DNA of 64,000 bases from Azadirachta indica (taxonomy: Eukaryota; Streptophyta; Magnoliopsida; Sapindales; Meliaceae), in assembly GCA_022749755.1 (NCBI GenBank), contig CM040444.1:6575009-6639008 (forward strand), in the 5' to 3' direction. The stretch's first letter is position 1. Each line of letters starts with the position of its first letter. Shown in pieces: positions 22,130 through 33,544 of this stretch. A program made the position numbers and the translations under genes. The notes beneath the pieces are model-generated. The model made no database searches. It had not been told where the DNA came from and was given only the letters and a program-made list of their open reading frames with translations.

Positions 22130-22852
22130 CACATCCAAAAGGTGTTTTAGTGACGACAAAATTTGTGACCTAAACACTCTTTCAGAAGGCTATGGCGACA
22201 ACAAAATGTTGTCTCCAGAGAGATTATTAGCAACAACACAAAGTTGCCACTGAAAATAGATATGCTGATGATACAATGGAGAATTAGCCGCGACATATGT
22301 CATCATTGTAGAGAGTTTTAGTGGTGACAATCCATTGTCGCTAATCAAATCTTTAGTAACAACATCATCACGTAGCCAAAAGATGATATTGCGGCAAGAA
22401 CAGTTGTCGACACATGACTTTTCAGTAGCGACAGCATGTTGTCGCATATAAGGTCTTCGGTGATGACAAAATGTCATTGCCCAAAAAGGTTCTGCGACAA
22501 CACAATGTCATTGCTGATAGACCTTTTACGACGACAAAATATCGCTGGTATAAGTGGTTTTGGCAACGACTTTTCTAGGCTTTGGCAACAAAGGTGTGTC
22601 TTTACCAAATATTTTAAGAAGCTATTTTAGCGACAACATTATTTTAGCCAATGACACGTTGTGATGAAATGATTTGTCGCACATAATGTGTTTGGCGATG
22701 ACATTTGTGTTGTCGCTAAAACCTTTAATGACCGTCATGTAGAGACGAGTGTGGCAACGTCACAGTTTTCTTCACTAATAGATTTAGTGATGAAATTTCT
22801 TTCTTTTAGTGACGATAGTTGTTGTCATTAAAAGCCCTTTTTTTTTGTAGTG
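22130..22852. repeat. Subterminal palindromic repeats of the second CACTA
   Basis: Around fifteen short palindrome-like units built from GCGACAACA and TGTTGTCGC occur at intervals of about 40-60 bp, up to the CACTA-type end at 22852. Examples are GCGACAACATTATTTTAGCC near 22630 and TTGTGTTGTCGCTAAAACC near 22710. The open frames in this stretch are by-products of the repeats. Confidence 0.8.
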
Positions 22853-23078
22853 GCAATTTTGGGTTTGATTAACAATAGGGGGATAAAAGTTTGAAATTTT
22901 TTTTTGTGGGTGAGATTTCTCACTCTCATCCAAAACCTTTAAAAAAGATTGCTAATTTTGATGGTAATCCATATGAAAATTAAGGTGCTAAAATAATCTA
23001 AAGAGAGGAATAGAAACTAAAAATAAGTGAGTGCAAACAAGTCAGCTTATCCAACAATCATAAAATGAGGAGAAATTG
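22853..23078. other. Upstream spacer of the ankyrin promoter array
   Basis: Homologous to 51271-51480. No gene. It ends in the AATTG target duplication of the LTR element that follows. Confidence 0.6.
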
Positions 23079-24663
23079 TGTTGGAAGATAGAGGGCTTAG
23101 ATTGTTAAAAAAAATAAATTTGTTACGAATAATTATGGACAAGAAAGAAGAGAGAAATTTACAATCTTATTGATTTTTAATTTTTTACTTCTTAAGTTTC
23201 TTAAGCTTCTCAAGAATACAAAAAAATAACTCATCCCTATTTATGGTATAACACCTTCTTAATCAACGATTATAATTATGCTAACGTACATTTAATCTAA
23301 TGGTTACAAATCTTTTTTTAGAAATATTCATAATAATATTTAGATATTTATTACAAATATCTACATGTTTGTTATCAACTATGTAGATATTTATTTCATA
23401 AATATTTAGATATTTTTATACAAATTTCTAAAAATTGAGTTACACTGTTCCTAAGCCAAAATCTTATAAACCCAATTTTCAAATCAAGTTTAATTTCTAA
23501 CACTTCCCTTCAAACTTAATTTAGTGAATTTTCTCTCCATCCTTATCCATGTTCGTGACCTTGTCCTTGGCCATTGTCTTTTCTACATTGTCATTGTCAA
23601 AACTTTCTCCATTTTCTTTGAACATAAACTTTGTTTGAAGAACCTGCTCTAAAGTCTCTTGCTTTCTCTTTTTTCTTTTCTTCATATGCTTGTAACTAAC
23701 TGATGAGTTCTTCAATAATTATAGACTTTAAATCTCTTTAGAGTTTGAAGACAAACTTTCGTTATCTTTTCAGTGCCTTTGTACACATTTTGATGTATCT
23801 CCCAAGCTTTTTTAGCCGTGGTTGCTTTTGTAACTTTCTCAAAACCATCTTCATCTAATCTAGATGGTCGAGGTAGAGAAACTTTTTTGTCTCTCTTTCT
23901 TGAACCCTTCACCTAAGAGGCTTTCTTGTCTCTCTTTCTTGAGTCTTTAATGTAGAAAGTTTTCTTGTCTCTTTTTCTTGAATCCTTCAAAAAATCTTTT
24001 TAAACTTGAATAAGGGTAGCCTCACTTTTTGGCATATCATACCCTTTGTCTACAACTTTTCATGTATCTTGAACTCCTAACAAAGCTTTCATCTTGATGC
24101 TCCAATTATTGTAATCGCTCTTAGTGAGCAATGAAACTTGGAAGAGAGTCATTCTATTACTTGTCATAGTTACTCACACCTTAATTCTAATATTATTTTG
24201 TTGGAAGGTGGAGGGCATAGATTATAGAAAAGAATAAACTTTCTATGAATAATTATAGATAAGGAAGGAGAGTGAAGCTTACAATCTTATTGATTTCTAA
24301 TTTTTAGTTTCTTAAGCTTCTCAAACTTCTCAAGAATACAATGAAATAACTTATCCCTATTTATAGTAAGCACCTCGTTAACCGATGATTAGGATTATGC
24401 CAATACACATCTAATCTAATAATTACAAATATTCTTTTAGAAATATTTATAATAATATCTATATATTTGTTTTAAATATCTAGATATTTACTACAATTAT
24501 CTAGATATTTTTTACAAATATCTAGATTTTTATTATCAAATTTTCAGATGTTTATTCCATAAATATCTAAATATTTTCATACAAATTTTTAAAAATTGGG
24601 TCACGCTATTCTTAAACTCCAATCTTACAAGCCTAATTTCCAATTCAAGTTTAATTTCTACCA
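23079..24663 (-). mobile_element. Small non-autonomous Copia-type LTR element, 1585 bp
   Basis: Two LTRs (23079-23502, 424 bp; 24199-24663, 465 bp) flank about 700 bp, with a perfect 5 bp target duplication AATTG at 23074-23078 and 24664-24668. The matching unit II site (51481) is empty and has AATTG once. The element reads on the minus strand: a purine tract GAAGGGAAG lies just before the 3' LTR, which starts TGTTAGAAATTAAACTTG. Only a gag remnant lies inside; there is no protease, integrase or reverse transcriptase, so it depended on enzymes from another element. Confidence 0.9.
23520..24167 (-). pseudogene. Copia gag remnant inside the small LTR element
   Basis: On the minus strand from an ATG at 24167 it reads MTSNRMTLFQVSLLTKSDYN, then NWSIKMKALLGVQD, the DUF4219-type start of Copia gag. 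Later, at 23850-23720, ATTAKKAWEIHQNVYKGTEK and KVCLQTLKRF match the UBN2 capsid core. Stops break the frame (for example after VQDT), and a Lys-rich run follows (KKRKKRKQETLEQVLQTKF). No zinc knuckle is seen. Confidence 0.75.
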
Positions 24664-24879
24664 AATTGTTTCTTGATTGATGATAAAAGAATATTATGAA
24701 ACTTTTTGTTTATAGAGAATGTTGGCATAAACATACTTTTTATTTTTCTAGCAACTCCTATTCTTTTTCTTTTTTTTTTTTAACTTCTTTTGTCTCTATT
24801 ACTGTACCAAATTCTTAAGATTCCAAACTTGCATGGATTTAAAATCATTTTCAAAAAAAATTTAAAAAAATAAAGAAAT

Positions 24880-24986
24880 GGACTAGCAATCGAATATTAT
24901 GTACCTATAAAAGCTAAGTTCTCTAGCTCTCAACTGTTATGATCTATCACAAAGACAAAGGCATAAACATTCTATTCGGTTGTAAG
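24880..24986 (+). promoter_or_regulatory. Ankyrin promoter module 1 (TATA, leader, GTAAG)
   Basis: TATAAAA at 24906-24912, then a leader like the other modules (AAGTTCTCTAGCTC, CACAAAGACAAAGGCA) and GTAAG at 24982. It has no counterpart in unit II and sits just upstream of module 2, so it is a local tandem duplicate. No coding exon follows. Confidence 0.6.
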
Positions 24987-25049
24987 CTATCATTTTTATT
25001 TTTTATCTTCTCTCAATTAATTTCTCCAAATTCTTAAGATTCGAAATTT

Positions 25050-25149
25050 GCATGGATTAGAAATCGAATATTCTGTACCTATAAAAACCAAGTGCTCTCT
25101 TAGTTCTTCGTTGCTATCAATCACAGAGAACCTTCTACTCCGCTGTAAG
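25050..25149 (+). promoter_or_regulatory. Ankyrin promoter module 2
   Basis: TATAAAA at 25080-25086, a leader ending CCTTCTACTCCGCT, and GTAAG at 25145-25149. The DNA after it resembles intron 1 of ANK1 (AAACATATATTAAAGTC), but the first coding exon is missing. It looks like the remains of a gene whose exon was deleted. Confidence 0.6.
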
Positions 25150-27400
25150 ATATCCTTTTTATTTTCTCTGATTTAATTTCTCTACTTTCTAAACATATAT
25201 TAAAGTCAAAATATATATTTGAGTTTAACTAACAAAAAAATTCATGATTTTTTTGAAAAATTAAATGATAGAGAGATTTTAAATTTTAATAAAATTATTG
25301 CATATGGAAATTAATTAATATTTTTAGACATAACTTTAAAAAAGGGAGAATTCTCGATTTCCCTTGTTGTTTGGTATAATACCCTGATAACCATTATTAT
25401 ATCGATAATATCCCGAGTTCCTTCTGACGTTATTTCCGTAAGCTGGAAATATTAATTTTCAAGAGTAGTTATGTATTTTCACTAGATTATGTAATGATAT
25501 TCATATAATATTTTTTTTAGTACATTATTTTTTATACATGTTAGTCAATATAAATAATATTTTTGATATTAAATATTAAATAAAATATTATAAATTATTC
25601 TTTGAATATAAATTAAATTAAACCTTAAATATTTTTTTAAATATGATATTCATGAATTGAACGATCAATTTTATAATTTTCAAAACAAATAAAATAATAT
25701 AAATTTATCTCGTGGTCCTTAATTTATATTTTAATACACATAAAACAATGGCGTTTCACTCCGTAAATAAAGCCGCATCATTCAAACTAATAATAACCAT
25801 GCACATTAAATAATAAAAAGAAAAATGAAAAATAAATATTGAAAATTTCCGACATAATTTTCTATGTCTCAAGACTGTATCAAGATTTTTATCTAAAGTG
25901 AAATGTAACATGCAAATGTCAAAAACTTAGTGTCCAATTTGCAGTTTTCACTGTTTTCTTTCTTTCTGTCGTTATAATTATATAATTGATAAATGTCTTT
26001 TCCTATTCGAGAAGCAGCTAAGAGTTCTCTTTAATTTTGCTATTTCGCAAATTAATTTCACAAGAAACCCAAAATATATTATATAAAAAAATAAATAATC
26101 GTATAAATATATTATATATTAATTAAACTTCTTTTGCTATAATCTAATTTCGGTGAGTTTTAAATTTCTCCCACAAAGTACTAAACACCAAATCTAGTCC
26201 TCTGATAGTTGAATTAAGATAAAAAAATTTTTAAATTGATACTTGAAATTTAACTGTCTCTTTAGTTAAGATTGGTGAAAATCAACTAAGGTCAATTTAT
26301 TGGTTTATTAATTGAAAAAATATTGCTGTTAATTAATAGTCAATTATACTAGTCATTTTTATTTATTTCTGTCAAGAGTAACTTTTCTTAAAACCATGAA
26401 ATTAACTCTGATTTTCTTTTTTTTTTTTCTTAATTCTGGCTTTGTTTAATTAATGATTAGTCATATTAGAAGTAAATATTTAAAAACTTAGAAGAACTTA
26501 TAATGAAAGTTATTTATTGTGACTATTTTAAAAGAAAAAAGGTGAAATTGCTAACACCCGATTCTCAAGTTAACCAACGCGTTTTTCTTATGTCTTAAAA
26601 TATATTTTAATGAATTTCAATAAAATTAACACAAAAAGTCTCAGTTTTCTTATGCAATTCTACTACATTTTAGAATAATAAATTATTCATTATCTGTGAC
26701 GATAGATCGGAATAAAGAAAAATTGACAATTATATTTTTTACATCTTTAATTTACTAACTTTTTAGTAAAACTAACCAGTTTTGTCAATTGAACACTTGA
26801 AATCAATATCGTGGGTCTGTATTAATACATATATATATATAAGTATTTTTTATATAATATTTTAAAAAAGGAGAAAAAAAAATCCCTTTTAATTTTTTGT
26901 GAGTGGGGTTTGAATCTGAATCTCTTATACCAATTCAAAGGATTTTATCAATTAAATTAACTGACACTCACTATAATTACCAATTAAAGTGTAGACATTT
27001 TATTTATTTTTAACAAAACAATTTACTTTTAGTTATTTAAATATTTAAATGTGTGTTCTTAAATTTAGCATTGAAATTTGTTAGTACTTACATTCGAATA
27101 AGATTAAATTAAATTTTATTGTCATATTTAAGATACTTTTATTAAGTTTATTAACTAGTAATTTTAAAAATACTCTTATAGATCTTATTTATTCTTTATT
27201 TATATATATATATATTTTATCTATAACCATATAATATATAAACTTATTAATTTTCAATGTTTATAAATATCTTATAAACAAAAATATATGTATCATTTAC
27301 ATTTAGATGAGATATAAATGGTAATTTTGATGATAATTCATATAAAAAGGTGTTAAAATAATCAAAGAGAGGAATGGATACTTAAAAAAAGTTGCTTATC
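25150..27400. other. Non-coding, AT-rich, shared with 51800-54200
   Basis: No gene. The stretch resembles intron and intergenic DNA of the ankyrin locus and includes a widespread plant repeat-like segment near 26890 (gtttgaatctgaatctctta). Confidence 0.5.
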
Positions 27401-27619
27401 CAATTGTCATAAAATGAGGAGAAATTGTTTCTTAATTGATGACAAAAGAATATTACGAAGCCTTTATTATTGGAGACTGTTGGCATAAACAATCTTTTAT
27501 TTTTCAAGCAACTCCAATTTTTTTCACATCTTTTGTCCTCATTACTCTACCAAATTCTTAAGATTCTAAACTTGCATGGGTTAAAAATCATTTTCAAAAA
27601 GAAAAAGAAAAAGAAATGG

Positions 27620-27719
27620 ATTAGAAATCAAATATTGTGTATCTAAAACAAGTTCTCCCTCAGTTCTTGCTGCGATCAATTACAAAGACAAAGGCAAAAA
27701 CCTTCTAATCCATTGTAAG
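27620..27719 (+). promoter_or_regulatory. Ankyrin promoter module 3, TATA box worn
   Basis: The leader (AAGTTCTCCCTCAGTTC, TTACAAAGACAAAGGCAAAA) and GTAAG (27715-27719) are kept, but the TATA box has become ATCTAAAAC. It is followed by a 185 bp stretch (27720-27905) shared with the modules at 54440 and 62186. Confidence 0.55.
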
Positions 27720-28330
27720 AAATGGATTTGGTAATGGGCAGTTGTCTCAATAGGGGCCTAAACAATGGTAATGCTCTTATAACTCGAGCCCAACAAGTTC
27801 ACCTTTTGTCAACTAGAAGAAAAGGAAACTCTGACAATACCAACTAGGTACAACAACATCCATTGCTGCAATCAAATGCAAAATTTATGTAGAGAAAAAA
27901 AAGTCAAAACTTTTTATAATTTACCTACACTTGCATAGACCAAACTGTATATGGTATACTGGGGTCTTATGTCACATAATCCCTCGTATAAAGAGCATCT
28001 TGATTTCATTTTTTGATGTAGCTACAGGAAAAATGCCCATTACCCTTTTTATTATTTGGGTTAACTACCTACTTTTCCCATAATGTTTGAAAAATATCCC
28101 ATTTCGTTGCTACCCACTATAAAAAAATTTACAATTAACTTCCCACTTACACTTTCTTGTTTAAATGTTTAAATAAAATATATTTAATGCATCTATTTAT
28201 GTTTTTAAAATTATTATTTTCAAATTATTATCTTAAATAATTCAAATATAATGATTAAAATTATTGTTATCATTAATAATAATCTAACAATAAAATTAAA
28301 TGAATAGAATCCAACAAATTGCCTATCTAA
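27720..28330. other. Non-coding spacer between promoter modules 3 and 4
   Basis: The first 185 bp is repeated at 54541-54730 and 62272-62460 (shared string CCAACTAGGTACAACAACAT). The remainder is AT-rich and non-coding, matching 54740-55150. Confidence 0.5.
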
Positions 28331-28569
28331 CTGTCATAAAATGGGGAGAAATTGTTTCTTGATTGATGATAAAAGAATATGATAAAACCTTTTGTTTATA
28401 GAGAATGTTGGCATAAACATACTCTTTATTTTTCTAGCAACTCCTAGTCTTTTTCTTTTTCGTTTTTAACTTCTTTTGTCCTTATTACTCTACCAAATTC
28501 TCAAGATTCCAAACTTGCATGGATTTAAAATCATTTTCGAAAAAAATAAAAAAGATGAAGAAATGGACT

Positions 28570-28673
28570 AGCAATCGAATATTATGTATACCTATAAAAA
28601 CTAAGTTCTCTAGCTCTCAACAATTGTGATCAATCACAAAGACAAAGGCAGAAACATTCTATTCGGTAGTAAG
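28570..28673 (+). promoter_or_regulatory. Promoter and leader of ANK1 (module 4)
   Basis: TATAAAA at 28593-28599; transcription probably starts about 30 bp downstream. This is the only unit I module followed by a coding exon. GTAAG (28669) and a CAG at 28707-28709 would enclose only 41 nt, too short for a plant intron, so I infer that the leader here is not spliced. Confidence 0.7.
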
Positions 28674-28743
28674 CTATCATTTTTTATTTTTTATTTCCAA
28701 CATCCTCAGCAAACGATGCAAAGAACAGCGGAGACTAATAACC

Positions 28744-31700
28744 ATGGAGCAGCTGCAGGCAACAACGAAACTAGATCTCAACAGGTGTGTTATATAGATA
28801 CATACATACATACAGACATACATATATATATGTATATATATTAAAGTCTAAATATATATTTCAGTTTAAATAACGAAAAATAAGTTGCTGCTAATTATTC
28901 TTTTTAAATATTATCTGTTTATAATCATTTTCATTTCTTTATCCATATAATGAGCATTTAACAGAAAATTTTACTTTACAAGAACTTTGCTGCAATATAT
29001 TTAAAGTACTATTACATTTTTTAATGTCAACTTCAAATAATTTACATAATTATTGCAAAACATAAATTATGATATAAATTGTAAAATTAAAATTTTGAAA
29101 TATCTAATGTAATATTTGATGAAAAGCATGACCAAAAAGGGTTATGAAACATTAGACATATTGTAATTCATCTAACTATTTTTGGATATTTTTATGTTTT
29201 TTGCTTATTGTTTGATTCATGTGACATGCATATGAACAAGTGACATGTATGTGACTTTGTTGCATATATAAACATTAATATGATTATTAAGTTAACCATA
29301 TTACAAGAACAAAATATGTCTTTACTTTATCGGGCACAGAAACATGGTTGAAAATATTAAATTACTTCTACTAAAGCACAAAACGTGCGAAATAACAAAT
29401 GGAAGGCATATGCAAGAAATATGTTACGTTATAAGATATAGTCTAAAAAGCTATATGTAGATTTTTTATTTAATTAATGAATAACAAATATAATTTATAC
29501 TAATATTATTCCTCTACTTGACCACGTTAGTTTTTCAAGATACACACACAAAATTTTCGACTTAAACTTGAAGATAAAAGACTAAAAAATAGTATTTATT
29601 TAGACTATAACCCCTCATGTATTGATAATCTTCCTCAACAAATTCTTATGTTGTTGGGTTTTATTGTGCAATGCAACCATTGTCCACGTTTAACTTATAA
29701 AAATATAATTTTGCTCTTAATGAACGGCATATTTAAAAATATTAATAAGTATTTTAAAATAAAATTAATTTTATCTTAAAATAAAAATAATAATATTGAT
29801 TATATAGAAAATATTATTATTATTTTTATTTAAAATAAAATATAATTTTCAAAGTAAATAGAAGTAACTAAAATACTTACAAATTTTTCACAACAGACTC
29901 AAGAATAGTTTGCACCTAACGATTGAATTTTGTTTTTCCTTAATTGCCTTCAAGATTGATCCCTCCCTTTGATTTGCTCCCCTAGATTTGATTTCTTGTT
30001 TAACTCGCTCTAAGAGTGAATCAAATTTTTTTATTTCAAAATTTTATTACTCTAAAGTTGGAGAAAAATGGAAATAAAAGAAAATGATTTGACGAAAAGG
30101 AAAGAATTTTTCAGTAAAATTTTCTAAAATCGTTTTATCATTTTATCAATTACATGTAGCACAAGTTTTTACCTTTGATTGAATTAACTTCAACGATTAC
30201 GACTAATAGATTGGAGGTTTGTAATGACTTTTGATAAAGTTGGGTTCGAATGATAATTATCAATAAAGTAAGGGACACAGTTGAAAATAACCCTATTTAT
30301 TTTCCTGCCTAGTTAAACCAATATCCTCCACCTAGAAAGATAACTTTTTTGGATTTGAACATTAAAAGTCTTCACATAGAATAATTATATAGAAGATTTG
30401 TGACATAACCCTTGTCATTTTTCTTCTGTAAAATGCTAAATAACTTGATCATCTACTATTTTAGCTTATTGTACTCATCACTAACGTGAAAGTTGTCTCT
30501 TGACAAATAAACATTGATTATCATTGGTCCTCCAATTCACGTTACTCTAAAATAATTAGCATTGAGATCAAGTTAAGATACTCATCACTCATCAAGAAAA
30601 CCTTTTTTATTTTATAAAAAAATAATTTATTTTCAAGGATACTCAACCTTCAGTCATTTGTTTGCAGAAACAGAGACGAAACCACTGAGATGGTGGATAG
30701 TTCAAAAGGTAATATAGAAGAAACTAGTCCATTGATATTATTTAAAAATGCATGTGCACATTATTATAATTATACACATTAATCTTGTCATATTTTCAAT
30801 GTTACGGTCTATTGGTCAGCTCATTGGTCTCTATGCAAAATGATACATGAGAATGATTGGAAAGGTGTAGAAGATTTCATTGGAGATCATCCCGAGGCCT
30901 TGACGGCTGAGATTTTATATCCTGAGACAATATTCCACTATATTGTTAAGTTTATTCGCGATGACGTAGAAGGCGCTGCTTGCCTAATCGAAAAGCTTGC
31001 ATCAACGGTCGATCCAAGAATACTTGAGCAGACAAGTTTTGGGGGAATGACAGTTCTATCTTTAAGTGCCATTCTAGGCAATACAACAGCCTCAAAAGTT
31101 TTAGTGAAATATTGCCGTAATTTGCCCAACGTACGGAGCGACGACACCTGGCTTCCGCTTCACCATGCAGCAATTTATGGTCAGAAGGATACAGTTCGGT
31201 ATCTAGTACAAGTGACTGCGGAAGAGAATTTAGTTGGCAACGACGGTGCTATGCTGATTTCATTTCTGATCCGATCTAATTTATATGGTCAGTATGTTCA
31301 TATCTGATGAAATCAAATCTAATTATATTGATGCAGCATGTCAATAGATCATTGAAAGTTAAGGATAAACAATATAAAAATAGATATAGAATTGTAAGGC
31401 AACGAAAATTAGTATATGAAGGGAAGTTAATTTAAATATTACTAAGAAAAAGAAAAAGAAAGTATAGGAATCCGATGAGCAGTCAAAATTCTTTGTCCTG
31501 GAATTTTATTTCAAAAACACAATCAATTATCATTTCTTTCACGTACCCAATTAAATTTAATTATTGGCGCCTGTTCTGACATTTGCTACTGCCATTTCTT
31601 CATGCATCAGATACAGCTTTAGATTGTTTGAAGCGCTACCCAGCGATGGGCCGAGACCATATCAGCTCCCGGAATATTGTTTTAGGGACGTTGGCATTAA

Positions 31701-32647
31701 AGCCTCTAGCGTTTGCGAGTGGAAATAAGCTTGGACGTTTACAATGCTTCATTTATAGCCGTCGGTGTCAAAAGATTAATCCTTTTGTTCTTAATTAATT
31801 ACAGCTCAGTTTAAGTATACAAAACGTTGTTGTTAGTGACGACCCAACAAAGCATACTTAATAAATTTGCAGGCATTGCCGTGGAAAAGGAAAAAATTTC
31901 TGGTATTGATCAGACTAGCAAGAATCGAAGTGCGGGTGTAGATGTGGAGAATGCCATTGTGAGATCAAAAAACTTCTCAATGGAATCTACATCTTTTGGG
32001 CCTCTTCCGAAAATCAATACTGTATTTGGTACGTAAATCTATATTTTGAATTTGATATGCGAAATTGACTAAAATTTGTTCTTCCTTACAATTCATTAAT
32101 TGTTACTGGCAATAGGAGAACCCCATATTTCTTCTAATACCTATCAGCTAATGATTCCAAAACCTATAAATTTTTTTTTTTGAATAATAGGTGGACTGTG
32201 CAAAGATTTGCATATGATGTTCTGGAATGCAATTATTCTGCTTTGTAAGGCATTGGCCCTATTCTCTTGAATTCAATTGTTTGATCGAAATATTCATTTA
32301 TTAACTTGAGGAGTTCAATCGCAGTCCCCTGCATCAAAGTTATACACGAACAAAAGTTAGCACACCTGCAAACAATTGAAATTGTTAGAATGATCTGTGA
32401 CGGAGTGGCTTGGGATGATCCACATCTCCTCGGATTGTCTTTAGCTTTAGCTGCAAGCTTCGGAATTTCTGAGTTTGTCAATGAACTAATTATGGCCAAC
32501 AATAATTTAATTTATTGGGTTAACAACGAGGGACATAACATATTTCTACTTGCAGTTTTATATCGCCCAGAGAATGTTTTTAATCTCATATATGGTTTCC
32601 AAAAAAAAAGGCTAAAGAAAAGAAGAAAAAGGAGGAGAAACACTTAG
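28744..32647 (+). pseudogene. ANK1: truncated ankyrin-PGG gene with a new basic tail
   Basis: Family: ankyrin-repeat membrane protein with a PGG domain (ACD6/ITN1 type). Exons from splice sites and frame: 28744-28784, 30668-30708, 30820-31287, 31611-31760, 31873-32028, 32191-32244, 32325-32647; all junctions keep frame. The start is the ATG in AATAACCATGGAG (MEQLQATTKLDLN); an ATG at 28716 is out of frame with exon 2. Predicted length is 410 aa. Residues 1-395 follow ANK2 closely, with ankyrin repeats around 103-163 and 373-395. At 32600 the gene is cut by the duplication breakpoint and reads 15 residues, QKKRLKKRRKRRRNT, into a purine-rich repeat tract before a stop. The last ankyrin repeat, the PGG motif and all four membrane spans are lost. 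It could still be expressed as a soluble protein; there are no inner stops. I list it as a pseudogene because the family's main domain is missing. Confidence 0.8.
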
Positions 32648-33520
32648 AGGCTAGACTTTCTTGAGGAATTCTTGAAGATTTAGAGTCTTGGAGAATCTCT
32701 CAATCATAGTTTTCTTTCTCTTCCTTATTTTATCTCTTAAAATTTATATTTGTGATCTTGCTTGAGACATTGTTTACGTTTATGAATTTCTTAACATTTG
32801 TTGCTCTGGATTTGCCGATGTTAGGCTATTTTTATTTTCTAGGGGCTTGGTATAACTTTATTCGTACCATATTTTGAATATTTAGATTTTTGTTAATGAA
32901 ATTACATTTCAATTCACTTGTGTTCCTCTTTGCTTAATGCTTCTACTTTGTTGTATCATAAATTAGTTTATTCTTGATTAATGATTTGATGCTTGGGAAA
33001 GATTAAGTTATTTATCGATTTTGGAAAATACAATCTAGGTTGTTATGAGTTTGGGAAGAGATCAACACTTAGATAATCACATTGATACTTAGGATATTGT
33101 GGGACCGCAAGATAATCAATTCCTTGGTATTTAGATATAGGCGAAACTTATTGAATGTGTAAATAGTCATGTTACTAGGATATTGGCTTGCTTAGTTATA
33201 TATAAGATCTTATTTAACACTTGGCAGAAGTATTGAGGTTAATCTTAGGCCTATGATTAGTGAATTGAATTGGATCTCATTGAAAATAACTAAATAGGAG
33301 AAATATGGGAGAATTGAGTGAAGTCAAGACCCTAAAATTCACATCATATAGGTTTGTCATTTGCTCAATCATATTTTTTTGATTTGTGTGTTGTCATTTT
33401 TCTTTATGTATAATACTTAGTTTTAATTTAAAAATTGAATCCCAATGGATGATATTCAATCATCACTTTATTACTTGTCACGAATGGTGTATTTGCGATT
33501 ACACACAAATACGTTAGCTT
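32615..33520 (+). repeat. Right part of the solo-LTR-like block (unit II)
   Basis: Matches about 2875-3770 with scattered substitutions (for example GACTTTCTTGAGGAATTC, CACAAATACGTTAGCTTC). Non-coding. Confidence 0.6.
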
Positions 33521-33544
33521 CTTATGACCAAGAACCTTAGAATC

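Larger units (their letters stand above)
21215..22852 (+). mobile_element. Right-end fragment of a second, different CACTA element
   Basis: A second terminus, ending TTTTTTTTGTAGTG at 22852, is preceded by a different subterminal repeat family and a plus-strand TnpA-like gene end. Gene orientation and repeat motif both differ from the 11971-21214 element, so it is a separate transposon. No matching left end with CACTACAAAAAA and GCGACAAC repeats was found, so the left part is missing. The complete element inserted at its broken side; I infer the fragment was already truncated or was cut during that rearrangement. Confidence 0.7.
22853..32600. repeat. Segmental duplication, block 2, copy in unit I
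   Basis: Collinear with 51271-59450 and containing the ankyrin promoter modules and ANK1 exons 1-7. Differences from unit II are the LTR element at 23079-24663, one extra tandem promoter module near 24900, and small indels. Confidence 0.9.

Noticed and set aside
22190..22630. Two overlapping open frames on opposite strands
   Set aside because: They lie in the palindromic subterminal repeats of a CACTA element; opposite-strand openness follows from the repeat structure and no protein family is recognisable.
22130..22852. CRISPR-like array of short palindromes
   Set aside because: Spacing and repeat length vary, repeats are degenerate, the genome is a plant's and the array ends at a CACTA terminus.
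28669..28709. A 41 nt intron in the ANK1 leader (GTAAG...CTCAG)
   Set aside because: Below the normal minimum for plant introns; the leader is more likely retained.
28716..28785. ATG at 28716, changed to ATA at the same place in ANK2 (55548), as a lost start codon
   Set aside because: That frame meets a stop in exon 2 in both copies. The ATG at 28744 (55576 in ANK2) has a better context and is in frame through all exons, so the change is in the leader and ANK2 is not disabled.
30938..31173. Minus-strand open frames at the ankyrin locus
   Set aside because: They are shadows of ANK1 exon 3.
32306..32647. A separate 113-codon gene
   Set aside because: It is exon 7 of ANK1 plus the read-through tail. 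The true exon starts at 32325 after an acceptor CGCAG, as in ANK2.
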